Positions 25,973 to 34,881 of a DNA stretch of 57,346 bases are shown here, piece by piece (position 1 is the first letter of the stretch; every line of letters begins with the position of its first letter). The stretch spans positions 1-57,346 of the forward strand of contig NZ_QGHA01000019.1 in NCBI RefSeq assembly GCF_003148845.1, read 5' to 3'. Source of the stretch: Mucilaginibacter oryzae. Lineage in GTDB: Bacteria > Bacteroidota > Bacteroidia > Sphingobacteriales > Sphingobacteriaceae. The notes under the pieces were generated by a model. It saw only the letters and a program-made list of their open reading frames with translations. It had not been told where the DNA came from and did no database searches. A program made the translations under genes and the position numbers.

Positions 25973-27094
25973 TTACCTTATCGATTTATATTCGCCCAGG
26001 TGAAGCGGCTTGGTGAAAACTATCTGCCACAAATGGTTTTTTCTTGACCGGAATGAAGCCGCGCTGGCGCTGAGATAGTACCGCCACATCCGGTGGAAGG
26101 TTTCGTCGTACCGGGCGCTGTCGCGTTGATCCCAGGTATCGTCGAGATTTTTGAGCCACTCCATACAGGTACGGTCGTAATGGGTACCGAAATTGTGCCA
26201 GTCTTCCAAAACAAACAAGCCCTGCGAGGCTGTTGTAAGTTGCGCTGCCGAAGGCAGCATGCCGTTCGGGAAAATGTACTTATCTATCCAGGGGTCGGTA
26301 ATTTTGGTTGAGTAATTACCGCCGATGGTGTGTTGCAGGAAAATGCCGTCTTGCTTCAGGTTTCGGCTAACCACTTCCATTAGTGTACGATAGTTACGGT
26401 AACCTATATGCTCGGTCATGGCTACGCAGGCTACGCGGTCAAATTCGTCGTTCAGTTCACGATAGTCGTGTACCCTTATTTCTACCGGCAAACCCTTGCA
26501 TTTTTCGCGGGCGTATGCGGCCTGCTCTTCCGAGATGGTTACGCCCACCACCGATACGCCGTATCTTTCGGCCGCGAACTGCGATAAACCGCCCCAGCCG
26601 CAGCCGAGGTCGAGCATTTTCATGCCGGGTTCCAGTTTCAGTTTACGGCATACCATATCCAGTTTGGCTTCCTGGGCTTCCTGTAAAGTGTTGGCGCCAT
26701 AGCCCCAGTAGCCGCATGAATACTGCATGTATTTATCGAGTACCAGTTCGTAATGATCGTTGCCGATGTCGTAATGTCTTTTAACAACCTCTTTTGATCT
26801 GGATTTGGTTTGCTGGTTAAGGTATTTGGCTTTCAGGTAATATTTAAGTGTGTTAAAATCGCGGGGCAGCATTTTATCAACCCGGTGATACTGTACCCTG
26901 AAAAAAAACTCATCCAGGGCCTCGCAATCCCACCAGCCTTCCATATATGCTTCACCAAAACCTAACGAACCGCCGCCAAGCAAGCGGTCGTACAGTTTTG
27001 GGTTGTGTACCTGCGGGTCCCATGGATTTGTGCCATTCATGGTAATGCCACCGGCCTTAAACATATTTTCAACAAGCTGTTTGGATGAACCCAT
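25973..27094 (-). CDS. cfa: Cyclopropane-fatty-acyl-phospholipid synthase
   Basis: A 373-residue SAM-dependent enzyme that converts unsaturated acyl chains of membrane phospholipids to cyclopropane rings. The SAM site is MLDLGCGWGGLSQFAAERYGVSVVGVTISEEQ, the N-terminal substrate domain contains GSLGFGEAYMEGWWDCEALDEFF, and QYSCGYWG and FLQHTIGG match the active-site loops. The start at 27094 (MGSSKQ) is the family N-terminus; an in-frame upstream start at 27130 adds 12 residues. It is preceded by two repeat copies and followed by a convergent terminator. Confidence 0.95.
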   Translation of the reverse strand: MGSSKQLVENMFKAGGITMNGTNPWDPQVHNPKLYDRLLGGGSLGFGEAYMEGWWDCEALDEFFFRVQYHRVDKMLPRDFNTLKYYLKAKYLNQQTKSRSKEVVKRHYDIGNDHYELVLDKYMQYSCGYWGYGANTLQEAQEAKLDMVCRKLKLEPGMKMLDLGCGWGGLSQFAAERYGVSVVGVTISEEQAAYAREKCKGLPVEIRVHDYRELNDEFDRVACVAMTEHIGYRNYRTLMEVVSRNLKQDGIFLQHTIGGNYSTKITDPWIDKYIFPNGMLPSAAQLTTASQGLFVLEDWHNFGTHYDRTCMEWLKNLDDTWDQRDSARYDETFHRMWRYYLSASAASFRSRKNHLWQIVFTKPLHLGEYKSIR

Positions 27095-27144
27095 ATTTTG
27101 TTTGATAGTGATTTTGCGATAAATATACACAAAACTACTACTAT

Positions 27145-27290
27145 CTGCCGCGGGTTTAAACGCAGCGTAACCCCAGGTGAAAACGGGTTAAGTTTCTGGC
27201 TTGCCCCCAATAAACCAAAATAAAGCTACCGCGGGTTTAGCGCAGCGTAACCCGTGGGAATAATCGGTTAAGTCTCTGACTTAACCGACG
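27145..27290. repeat. Two tandem 'CCGCGGGTTTA...GCAGCGTAACCC' repeats
   Basis: The first copy covers 27148-27205 and the second 27228-27290, about 80 bases apart. Each starts CCGCGGGTTTA, continues GCAGCGTAACCC and then has GGTTAAGT or CGGTTAAGT. The second ends in a CGGTTAAGTC/GACTTAACCG hairpin. The unit occurs widely in such genomes. No gene is seen in the gap 27095-27307. Confidence 0.75.
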
Positions 27291-27307
27291 GCAGGCAGAG
27301 AATCCAA

Positions 27308-27769
27308 TTAATCTAAAAAGTGATATAAAAACACAACATCGCCGCTGAAGGCCGGTTTGCGCTGATCTTTAATCTCCATTTCGATGGCCATGGTTGCTTT
27401 AATTACACCGCGCAGGTTAAGCAGACCTGCCAGTTTTACCTTAAGGCGTACTTCGCTGTTAACCAGGGCTGGCTGGGCAAAGCGCAGGTTTTCGATGCCG
27501 TAGTTAATTTCCATTTTCAGGTTTTCAATCTTCACAATCTCCTTCCACAGGTACGGGGTAAGCGATAATGTAAGGTAACCATGCGCGATAGTAGTTTTGA
27601 ACGGGCTATCAGTTTTGGCCTTTTCGGCATCGGTATGGATCCACTGGTGATCTAAGGTGGCATCGGCAAATTTGTTGATCTGCTCCTGGGTGATTTTGTG
27701 CCATGATGAGGTACCCAGTTCCTCACCTATGTGTTGTTCAAACTCCTGGAAACTTTTTATAACTATCAT
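27308..27769 (-). CDS. MaoC-family dehydratase/hydratase
   Basis: A 153-residue hotdog-fold protein. The hydratase-2 active-site region is FADATLDHQWIHTDAEKAKTD, with the Asp and His at the catalytic spacing, followed by KTTIAHGYLTLSL. Members hydrate trans-2-enoyl-CoA, and the small size matches single-domain R-specific enoyl-CoA hydratases. The true substrate is not evident. It lies 76 bases downstream of the DNA ligase gene, likely unrelated in function. Confidence 0.9.
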   Translation of the reverse strand: MIVIKSFQEFEQHIGEELGTSSWHKITQEQINKFADATLDHQWIHTDAEKAKTDSPFKTTIAHGYLTLSLTPYLWKEIVKIENLKMEINYGIENLRFAQPALVNSEVRLKVKLAGLLNLRGVIKATMAIEMEIKDQRKPAFSGDVVFLYHFLD

Positions 27770-27845
27770 ATCGCTTTTTTATAACCGGCTACCTTTTTAC
27801 GCAGCCTTGAATTTTGAAGGCGCAAAGGTACCAATTAAATCGGTA

Positions 27846-29462
27846 TCATTCACCTAATAAAGCTTTTAGGGTTTCGAGGGTATCGGCTTCTTCTTTAGGT
27901 TTATCATGCCGCCAGCGCAAAATGCGTGGGAAACGCAGCGCAATGCCCGATTTATGCCGCGTTGATTTATTGATGCCTTCAAAGCCTATTTCAAACACAA
28001 GCTCGGGTTTAACGGTACGCACCGGGCCGAATTTTTCGATGGTGTTGCGTTTTACAAAATAGTCTACCTTATTAATTTCGGCATCGGTAAGGCCTGAGTA
28101 AGCTTTGGCAAAGGGCACCAGCTTATCGCCGTCCCAAACGGCAAAAGTATAGTCGGTATACAGGTCGGCACGGCGGCCATGGCCTTTTTGGGCGTAGATC
28201 ATGACGGCATCGACAGAGAGCGGGTCTATTTTCCATTTCCACCAGTCGCCCCGGCGGCGGCCAACCTGGTAGGCGGCACTTTTACGTTTCAGCATAATGC
28301 CTTCGGCAATCATGGCGCGCGATTGTTCGCGGATGGTGCCCAACTCGTCCCAGCTATCAAATTTGATCAATGCCGAAATCCGGAACACTTCCGGAAAAGG
28401 CGTTACGGCCTGCAACTGCTCCAGCAAGTCCCGCCGTTCCGATTGTGTTTTATAGCGGATATCCTCGCCTGCATATTCCAGGCAATCGTAAGCGATAACC
28501 GCTACCGGGCTTTCTTCCAGTATTTTTTTACTGAGGTTTTTGCGGCCTATGCGGGTTTGCAATACATTGAAAGGCATGGGCAGCCCATTTTGAAAACTCA
28601 GGATTTCGCCGTCTAACACCGTACCATCGGGCAGGGCATTTAAAAAAGGGTGCAGTTCGGGGAATTTTTCGGTAGCAAGATCTTCGCCGCGGCTCCAGAT
28701 AAAAATTTCGCCGCCGCGTTTTATCATTTGCGCGCGGATGCCGTCCCATTTCCACTCGGCCTGCCAGTCGGAGGCATCGCCCAAAGCTGTACCCACTTCG
28801 GCAGGTGTTTTCTGCTTTTCGGATGTTTCCTGTATGGGATAAGCCAAAAAGAAAGGATAAGGACGGGAAATGTTAGCAGCTTCGTCCTGCTCTTCCATCA
28901 GTTGTGCAAAGCGGTAAGTCTCGGGCAACCAGCTACCCATAATCCGGTGGGTAAGCACTGCGGCATCTAAACCCGAAATATCGGCAAGGGCTTTGACAAC
29001 CAGATTTTGCGATACGCCCACCCTGAAGCTGCCGGTAAGCAGTTTGTTAAATACAAAGCGCTCCTGGGTATCCAGCATGGCCCAGCTTTGCACCAGCCAC
29101 TCTTTTTTCTCTTCTTCGGTCTTGTCATACAGCGAGTTGATCTCGCCTATCCATTCGGTAAGGGTTTTACTGCTACTTTGGCTGCTTTGAGGCATCAACA
29201 GGGCCATGGTTTCGGCCAGGTCGCCCACTACCTGGTAGCTTTCTTCAAAAAGCCAGGCCGGGATGTTGGATGCCTCGATGGCCCAGTTGCGTACCAGCGT
29301 TGAGTTGATAGGGCGCCTTGGCCGCCTGCCGGTAAAAAGGGCCAGCATATGCATTTTATCGGTATCAGGTACCGCATTGAAATAGTCTTTCAGCACCTTA
29401 ACCTTTTCGTTGGTTTTATTGGTTTCATCAAGCGAGAGAAAAAGTTGGGCGAATGCCTTCAT
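27846..29462 (-). CDS. ATP-dependent DNA ligase (LHR-associated type)
   Basis: A 538-residue ATP-dependent DNA ligase of the bacterial type found with a ligase-associated exonuclease. The N-terminal ~190 residues form an alpha-helical DNA-binding domain, the adenylation motif I is EWKWDGIRAQ with the catalytic Lys, motif IV is DGTVLDGEIL, and EGIMLKRKSAAYQVGRRRGDWWKWK follows. The start ATG overlaps the exonuclease stop (ATGA). It probably repairs strand breaks and does not replace LigA. Confidence 0.92.
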   Translation of the reverse strand: MKAFAQLFLSLDETNKTNEKVKVLKDYFNAVPDTDKMHMLALFTGRRPRRPINSTLVRNWAIEASNIPAWLFEESYQVVGDLAETMALLMPQSSQSSSKTLTEWIGEINSLYDKTEEEKKEWLVQSWAMLDTQERFVFNKLLTGSFRVGVSQNLVVKALADISGLDAAVLTHRIMGSWLPETYRFAQLMEEQDEAANISRPYPFFLAYPIQETSEKQKTPAEVGTALGDASDWQAEWKWDGIRAQMIKRGGEIFIWSRGEDLATEKFPELHPFLNALPDGTVLDGEILSFQNGLPMPFNVLQTRIGRKNLSKKILEESPVAVIAYDCLEYAGEDIRYKTQSERRDLLEQLQAVTPFPEVFRISALIKFDSWDELGTIREQSRAMIAEGIMLKRKSAAYQVGRRRGDWWKWKIDPLSVDAVMIYAQKGHGRRADLYTDYTFAVWDGDKLVPFAKAYSGLTDAEINKVDYFVKRNTIEKFGPVRTVKPELVFEIGFEGINKSTRHKSGIALRFPRILRWRHDKPKEEADTLETLKALLGE

Positions 29463-30559
29463 ATAGCAGGGCCCCCAACCCCCTCTAAATCTCCCCCGGG
29501 AGGGGAGACTTTCTTTTGTGCTACATCATTCAACTCCTCCCCTTCCGGGGGAGGCTGGGTGGGGGTATCTTCTTCCCCGCCATACAAAGTATGTACCTCT
29601 TTGGCGTTGAAACCAATCTCATTGAGGTACCTGGTAAAGGTGGCCGTATAGCCGTGGGTGAGGTAAACACACTCGCAGCCGGTGGCATCAATGGCGCTGA
29701 TGAGGCCGTCCCAGTCGGCATGGTCTGAAAGTATGAAGCCCCTGTCGGCGGCGCGGCGGCGTTTGGCCCCGCGAATGGCCATCCATCCGGAGCAGTAGCC
29801 AAAACTATAGGGCTGAAATTTGCGCATCCAGGGCGTACCCACCGATGAGGGCGGCGCTATGATAATGCCTTTACGCACTTCCTCTTTTAAACTTTCGGCG
29901 GTGATCCTTTCGGTAGGGTTAAGTTGTACACCATTTCGGCGCAGTGCTTCGTTGGTATTTTCGATAACACCATGAGTATAAACCTTGCCGTTAAACAGAT
30001 CAAGGTTTTGGAGGATGCGCTGCGCTTTACCCAGCGAGTAACCCACCAGCACAGTAGCAAGGCCGTTATGCAGGTTGCTTCGCCACCAGTTATTGATCTC
30101 GTTAAAGGTTTGTACCTGGGGCTTCCACTGGTATACCGGCATGCCAAACGTACACTCGGAAATAAAATGATGGCATTTAACAGGTTCAAACGGCGTGGAG
30201 ATGCCATCATCCTCCACTTTATAATCGCCGGATACTACCCACACCTCGCCCTGGTGTTCAACCCTGATCTGGGCGGAGCCAATAACATGGCCGGCAGGGT
30301 ACAGCGATATCTTTATACCGTTTTTCAGTACGGTTTCACCAAATTCTACGGTTTGCAGGTTGATTTCGCCAAGGCGATACCGCAACACCTCACGCGACAG
30401 ATGATGGGCCAGGTAACGTTTGTGCCCCCAGTAGGCATGGTCGGCATGGGCATGGGTAATCACGGCATCATCAACCGGTTTCCACGGGTCGATGTAAAAA
30501 TTGCCTTTAGCACAGTAAATACCCCTGTCGGTAAATTCAAGTAGCGGTTTGTTGGCCAT
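29459..30559 (-). CDS. Ligase-associated DNA exonuclease (MBL fold), with repeat-derived tail
   Basis: A 366-residue metallo-beta-lactamase-fold exonuclease of the group that travels with ATP-dependent ligases. The metal motif HAHADHAYWGH opens the catalytic domain at about residue 34, and FILSDHADWDGL and YLTHGYTATF follow. The last ~32 residues (TPTQPPPEGEE to GVGGPAI) are encoded by a C-rich palindromic repeat, so the native C-terminus has been replaced or extended. Translation is coupled to the ligase by the ATGA overlap. The start at 30559 gives the family N-terminus. Confidence 0.9.
   Translation of the reverse strand: MANKPLLEFTDRGIYCAKGNFYIDPWKPVDDAVITHAHADHAYWGHKRYLAHHLSREVLRYRLGEINLQTVEFGETVLKNGIKISLYPAGHVIGSAQIRVEHQGEVWVVSGDYKVEDDGISTPFEPVKCHHFISECTFGMPVYQWKPQVQTFNEINNWWRSNLHNGLATVLVGYSLGKAQRILQNLDLFNGKVYTHGVIENTNEALRRNGVQLNPTERITAESLKEEVRKGIIIAPPSSVGTPWMRKFQPYSFGYCSGWMAIRGAKRRRAADRGFILSDHADWDGLISAIDATGCECVYLTHGYTATFTRYLNEIGFNAKEVHTLYGGEEDTPTQPPPEGEELNDVAQKKVSPPGGDLEGVGGPAI
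29472..29565. repeat. C-rich palindromic repeat translated at the exonuclease C-terminus
   Basis: CCCCCAACCCCCTCTAAATC at 29472-29491 and CCTCCCCTTCCGGGGGAGGC at 29536-29555 mark a palindromic unit ending in GGGTGGGGG (29557-29565). It is related to the C-rich element at 2340-2463. Its length is compatible with an open frame through the exonuclease end and it stops before the ligase ATG. Confidence 0.75.
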
Positions 30560-30598
30560 GGTGTATAAACTGTTGATGTGCAAATTGGTTTGCCCCCG

Positions 30599-30614
30599 GC
30601 CCCCTGAAGGGGGC
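30599..30614. repeat. Short C-rich palindrome
   Basis: GCCCCCTGAAGGGGGC forms a perfect 6-7 bp stem. It repeats the left end of the 2340-2463 element and lies in the gap before the M20 gene. No other feature is recognised in 30560-30800. Confidence 0.6.
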
Positions 30615-30800
30615 TGTTTGTATGCAGTTTGGTTTACGTTGCGCTCGTCAGCCCTGTCTATGCAAGCGTAGGCGGCTTTTATTTTTTCTTACCCTAAATC
30701 CCAAATGGAGTGCTACCTGAATCGTTTTATTGTTCAAGTTCAGGTTAAATATAAATATTCAATCTGTTTTTGCTATCTTAACTTGCAGCAAATAACTGTA

Positions 30801-32108
30801 ATGAAAGCAAACCTTATACTATTACTGTTGGTACTCTCCCTATACGCGGCAGCGCAAAAAAGCACCCTGCGCAAACAGGTAGATGCCAAAGCCGATGCCC
30901 TGCAAAGCCAGGTGGTTGCGTGGCGGCGCGATTTTCATGAACACCCTGAACTGGGCAATCACGAAGTACGTACCTCGGGCATTATCGCCAAACACCTGCA
31001 ATCGTTAGGAATGGAGGTGCAAACGGGTGTGGCCACCACCGGGGTGGTTGGCATTTTAAAAGGCGGTAAACCCGGGCCAGTTGTTGCCCTCCGGGCAGAT
31101 ATGGACGGCCTGCCGGTTATTGAACGCGTTGATGTGCCTTTTGCATCTAAAGTAAAAACAACCTATAACGGCCAGGAAGTGGGGGTGATGCATGCCTGCG
31201 GGCACGATTCGCACATGGCTATTTTGATGGCTGTAGCGCAGATCCTTTCATCAATGAAAGCCGATTTGCACGGTACAGTGAAATTTATTTTTCAACCCGC
31301 AGAAGAAGGTGTTGAGCCGGGCCAGAAGGGCGGCGCCGAACAGATGGTGAAGGAGGGCGTACTGCAAAACCCAAAGGTTGACGCTATTTTTGGTCTGCAT
31401 ATCAATTCGCAAACCGAAGTTGGCAAAATCACCTATCGCCCGGGCGGGACTATGGCAGGTGTTAATGACATGCAGATTGTGGTTAAGGGCAGGTCGGCGC
31501 ATGGCGCTTATCCCTGGTCGAGCGTAGACCCTATTGTAGTATCGGCCCAGATTATTAACGGCCTGCAAACTATTGTAAGCCGCAATATCAATATTACCGA
31601 AAACCCGGCTGTGGTTACTGTGGGCGCTATAAAAGGCGGCAACCGCTCAAACATTATTCCCGAAACGGTTGAAATGCTGGGTACGCTGCGCGCGTTTACA
31701 CCTGATGATGAAAAAATGCTGATTGAAAAGGTAACCACGATAGCTACCAAAACCGCCGAAGCGCAGGGCGCTACCGCAACGGTAAAAATACCCTATAGTA
31801 ACCATTATCCGGTAACTTTTAACAATCCCGAGCTTACACAGCAAATGCTTCCCAGCCTGCAACTTACCGCAGGCGCTGCCAACGTGCTGCTGAGGCCGCC
31901 GGTAACCGGGGCGGAAGATTTTAGCTTTTACCAGGAAAAAGTACCCGGACTATTCATATTTTTGGGTGGCATGCCAAAGGGCGGAGACCCGGTTAAAGCG
32001 CCATCGCACCATACCCCCGATTTTTATATCGACGAAAGCGGGTTTACTTTGGGGGTTAAAGCGTTGTGTAATTTGACTATCGATTATATGGAAACTAAAA
32101 GCCGATAA
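30801..32108 (+). CDS. M20-family amidohydrolase (secreted)
   Basis: A 435-residue di-zinc amidohydrolase/aminoacylase. A signal peptide covers residues 1-18 (ending AAAQ). Metal-site motifs are the DMDG in VALRADMDGLPV, the Cys and His residues in GVMHACGHDSHMA, and the Glu pair in FIFQPAEEG, as in the IAA-amino-acid/hippurate hydrolase subgroup. The dimerisation domain follows from about 215 (GKSAHGAYPW-like). An upstream in-frame ATG at 30705 adds 32 residues without homology. The signal peptide suggests action in the periplasm. Confidence 0.92.
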   Translation: MKANLILLLLVLSLYAAAQKSTLRKQVDAKADALQSQVVAWRRDFHEHPELGNHEVRTSGIIAKHLQSLGMEVQTGVATTGVVGILKGGKPGPVVALRADMDGLPVIERVDVPFASKVKTTYNGQEVGVMHACGHDSHMAILMAVAQILSSMKADLHGTVKFIFQPAEEGVEPGQKGGAEQMVKEGVLQNPKVDAIFGLHINSQTEVGKITYRPGGTMAGVNDMQIVVKGRSAHGAYPWSSVDPIVVSAQIINGLQTIVSRNINITENPAVVTVGAIKGGNRSNIIPETVEMLGTLRAFTPDDEKMLIEKVTTIATKTAEAQGATATVKIPYSNHYPVTFNNPELTQQMLPSLQLTAGAANVLLRPPVTGAEDFSFYQEKVPGLFIFLGGMPKGGDPVKAPSHHTPDFYIDESGFTLGVKALCNLTIDYMETKSR

Positions 32109-32215
32109 TACCAGCGGGATATTATTGCAGTAATAACCGGTTTATATTTTGATCGGAGTGATTTTTATATCCAAAGGCCTTTAAAAAACAGCATGTAGTA
32201 CAATTGAATAAGATC

Positions 32216-32710
32216 ATGAAAAAGCATTTATTCCCCCTGATATGCCTCTGCATGCTTATTGCTGTTAAAGCCTCGGCAAGCTCCGGTTTTCCTGCCGATA
32301 CCGTTGTTAAATTAAAGCCGGAAGTTAAACAGATCATCGAAAAGGTGATTAAAGCTTCCGGTACATTCAGTATCGATGAAGTATCAGATTTGTATGCCCC
32401 CAATGCGGTTGTGGCCGATGAGCAACCGCCTTTTTCCTGGAACGGTCAGCTGGCCGGTGTACAATGGATCAATTCGGTTGAAAAGGCAGTTAAAGATTTT
32501 AAAATAAAAGATTTTAAGGTTGATCTGCAACGCATCAAAACCTTTCAGCAAACCGATGAAATTGTTTACCTGGTAGCGCCTGTTGAATATACCGGCACCG
32601 TAAACGGCGAACACTTTGAAGAGCAGGGCGCCTTTTCGTTTGTGCTGCGCGTGGTAAGCGGCAAATGGCTGATTAAAAGCCAGGCCTGGGTGCCGCGAAA
32701 CGGGATGTAA
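32216..32710 (+). CDS. Secreted NTF2/SnoaL-like protein
   Basis: A 164-residue protein with a signal peptide (1-22, ending ASAS). The remainder (IIEKVIKASGTFSIDEVSDLYAPNAVVADEQPPFSW...FSFVLRVVSGKWLIKSQAW) has the cone-shaped NTF2-like fold pattern: helix, Asp/aromatic-rich loop, and a C-terminal strand pair. Activity is unknown. The ATG at 32216 is preferred over a TTG at 32204. A terminator lies about 100 bases downstream. Confidence 0.75.
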   Translation: MKKHLFPLICLCMLIAVKASASSGFPADTVVKLKPEVKQIIEKVIKASGTFSIDEVSDLYAPNAVVADEQPPFSWNGQLAGVQWINSVEKAVKDFKIKDFKVDLQRIKTFQQTDEIVYLVAPVEYTGTVNGEHFEEQGAFSFVLRVVSGKWLIKSQAWVPRNGM

Positions 32711-32761
32711 AATTATCCTTCCGCTACTATCTATACAAACTCACACTCTTCGCCGTTGCTG

Positions 32762-32782
32762 GTGAAAACACCGACCACAGGC
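32762..32782. repeat. Solo arm of the 108-bp inverted-repeat element
   Basis: GTGAAAACACCGACCACAGG plus C matches the right arm of the elements at 21362-21469 and 54325-54431, with no partner arm nearby. It is probably a remnant. Confidence 0.75.
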
Positions 32783-32815
32783 TGGACGACATCTTAATTA
32801 CTAAAACGAAAAAGA

Positions 32816-32848
32816 GGGGCTACGATTTGATTCGTTAGCCCCCTTTTT
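32816..32848. terminator. Bidirectional terminator
   Basis: GGGGCTA-CGA (32816-32825) pairs with TCG-TTAGCCCC (32832-32842) and is followed by five T residues, with an A-run on the other side. It separates the NTF2-like gene from the convergent topoisomerase gene. Confidence 0.75.
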
Positions 32849-32869
32849 ATACAATTGAAATATTTGTAC

Positions 32870-34765
32870 TTACACCGCCACCGGCAACTCTTCAGCCACC
32901 TCAGCTTCTTTTATTGTGGGGTTAATACTTTCATCATCTTTTTCAACCCTTAAATTGTTTACAATATGCATCTGGCGGGTTGGGGTGTTTTTACCCATAA
33001 AATATTCCAGCAGGTTTTTTACGTTGGCGTCGCGCAAAATAACCGGGTCAAGGCGCATGTCCTTGCCAATAAACAGGCCAAACTCTTCGGGCGAGATCTC
33101 ACCCAAGCCTTTAAACCGGGTAATCTCGGGCTTGTTACCCAATTTGGCTATAGCGTTACGGCGCTCTTCATCGCTGTAGCAGTAAATGGTTTCCTTTTTA
33201 TTACGCACCCTGAACAGCGGCGTTTGCAGGATAGATACGTGACCGGCCTTTACCAGATCGGGGAAAAACTGCAAAAAGAAGGTCATGAGTAGCAGGCGGA
33301 TGTGCATACCGTCAACATCGGCATCGGTAGCTATCACAATGTTGTTGTAACGCAGGCCATCCAACCCATCCTCAATATTAAGGGCGTGTTGCAACAGGTT
33401 AAATTCTTCGTTTTCGTAAACCACTTTTTTGGTCAGGCCAAAACAGTTTAGCGGCTTACCTTTTAGGCTAAACACCGCCTGGGTCATCACATCGCGCGAT
33501 TTGGTGATCGAGCCGCTGGCCGAGTCGCCCTCGGTAATGAACAGTGTGGTATCCTGTTTACGCTCGTGGGTATCGTCAAAATGCACCTTACAATCGCGCA
33601 GTTTACGGTTATGCAATGATGCCTTTTTGGCGCGCTCGTTAGCCAGTTTTTTAATGCCCGCTATATCCTTACGCTCCCTTTCCGATTGCAGGATACGTTT
33701 CAGCAGCGCATCGGCCGTTGCCGGATTTTTATGCAGGTAGTTATCAAGCTCCTTCTTAACAAAGTCGTTCACAAAACCACGCACCGAAGGGCCATCCGGA
33801 CCAATATTGAGCGAGCCCAGTTTGGTTTTGGTTTGCGATTCGAACACCGGCTCCTGTACCTTAACGGCAATAGCAGCTACTATCGATGCCCTGATATCGG
33901 CCGCATCATATTCCTTTTTATAAAACTCGCGCACCGTTTTCACCACTGCTTCACGAAAGGCTGCCTGGTGGGTACCGCCCTGGGTAGTGTTCTGCCCGTT
34001 CACAAACGAGTAATACTCCTCGCCGTATTGCTGCCCGTGGGTCATGGCTATCTCTATATCTTCACCTTTCAGGTGAATGATGGGGTAGCGCAACGTTTCG
34101 GGATCAGTATTGCGGGTAAGCAAATCATACAGGCCGCGCTCCGAAAAATATTTCTGGTTGTTAAAGTTAATGGTTAAACCGGCGTTCAGGAACACATAGT
34201 TCCAGATCATGTTCTCCACAAACTCCGGGATAAAGCGGTAGTGCCTGAAAATGCTATCGTCGGGCATAAAATTGATAGCCGTACCATTACGCTGGGTAGT
34301 ATCCTTTTCCGGCTCATCACGAATCAGCTCACCTTTGGCAAACTCGGCAATTTTGGTGCGGCCGTCGCGGTACGATTGTACGATAAATGAAGTTGATAAA
34401 GCGTTTACCGCTTTGGTACCCACACCATTCAAACCTACCGATTTCTGGAAGGCCTTGCTATCGTACTTACCGCCGGTATTTATTTTAGATACGCAATCAA
34501 TCACCTTACCGAGGGGGATACCACGGCCATAATCGCGCACAGATACCTTATGATCGCTCATATTGATATCAATACTCCGGCCCGATCCCATCACAAACTC
34601 ATCTATCGAGTTATCTACAATCTCCTTCAGCAAAACGTATACGCCATCGTCATAAGCGGAGCCGTCGCCCAGCTTACCGATATACATACCCGGGCGTAAA
34701 CGGATGTGCTCCTTCCAATCGAGGGAGCGGATACTATCTTCACTATAATTAACTGGTTCTGCCAT
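32870..34765 (-). CDS. parE: DNA topoisomerase IV subunit B
   Basis: The 631-residue ATPase subunit of topoisomerase IV, which decatenates daughter chromosomes. GHKL motifs are KEIVDNSIDEF, VRDYGRGIPLG and VGLNGVGTKAVNAL; the transducer carries QTKTKLG; the Toprim domain has LFITEGDSASGSI and ATDADVDGMHIRLLLM. The length and C-terminal FMGKNTPTRQMHIVNNL are those of Bacteroidetes ParE. The ParC gene lies divergently 1.3 kb away with one unknown gene between. Confidence 0.95.
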   Translation of the reverse strand: MAEPVNYSEDSIRSLDWKEHIRLRPGMYIGKLGDGSAYDDGVYVLLKEIVDNSIDEFVMGSGRSIDINMSDHKVSVRDYGRGIPLGKVIDCVSKINTGGKYDSKAFQKSVGLNGVGTKAVNALSTSFIVQSYRDGRTKIAEFAKGELIRDEPEKDTTQRNGTAINFMPDDSIFRHYRFIPEFVENMIWNYVFLNAGLTINFNNQKYFSERGLYDLLTRNTDPETLRYPIIHLKGEDIEIAMTHGQQYGEEYYSFVNGQNTTQGGTHQAAFREAVVKTVREFYKKEYDAADIRASIVAAIAVKVQEPVFESQTKTKLGSLNIGPDGPSVRGFVNDFVKKELDNYLHKNPATADALLKRILQSERERKDIAGIKKLANERAKKASLHNRKLRDCKVHFDDTHERKQDTTLFITEGDSASGSITKSRDVMTQAVFSLKGKPLNCFGLTKKVVYENEEFNLLQHALNIEDGLDGLRYNNIVIATDADVDGMHIRLLLMTFFLQFFPDLVKAGHVSILQTPLFRVRNKKETIYCYSDEERRNAIAKLGNKPEITRFKGLGEISPEEFGLFIGKDMRLDPVILRDANVKNLLEYFMGKNTPTRQMHIVNNLRVEKDDESINPTIKEAEVAEELPVAV

Positions 34766-34810
34766 TTATAATAGAATACAATTTTAAGCAGGCGCAAAAT
34801 GCGCCATTTG

Positions 34811-34818
34811 CAAAAATA
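34811..34818 (-). promoter_or_regulatory. parE promoter -7 box
   Basis: TATTTTTG on the minus strand is a perfect TAnnTTTG about 45 bases upstream of the parE ATG. The leader between contains GGCGCATTTTGCGCC, a 5-6 bp hairpin of unknown purpose. Confidence 0.5.
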
Positions 34819-34881
34819 AACTTCCGGCCGGAATAAACCGGGAACAGATATCAACTTATCAACATTTGGGGAGGCGGTAAA

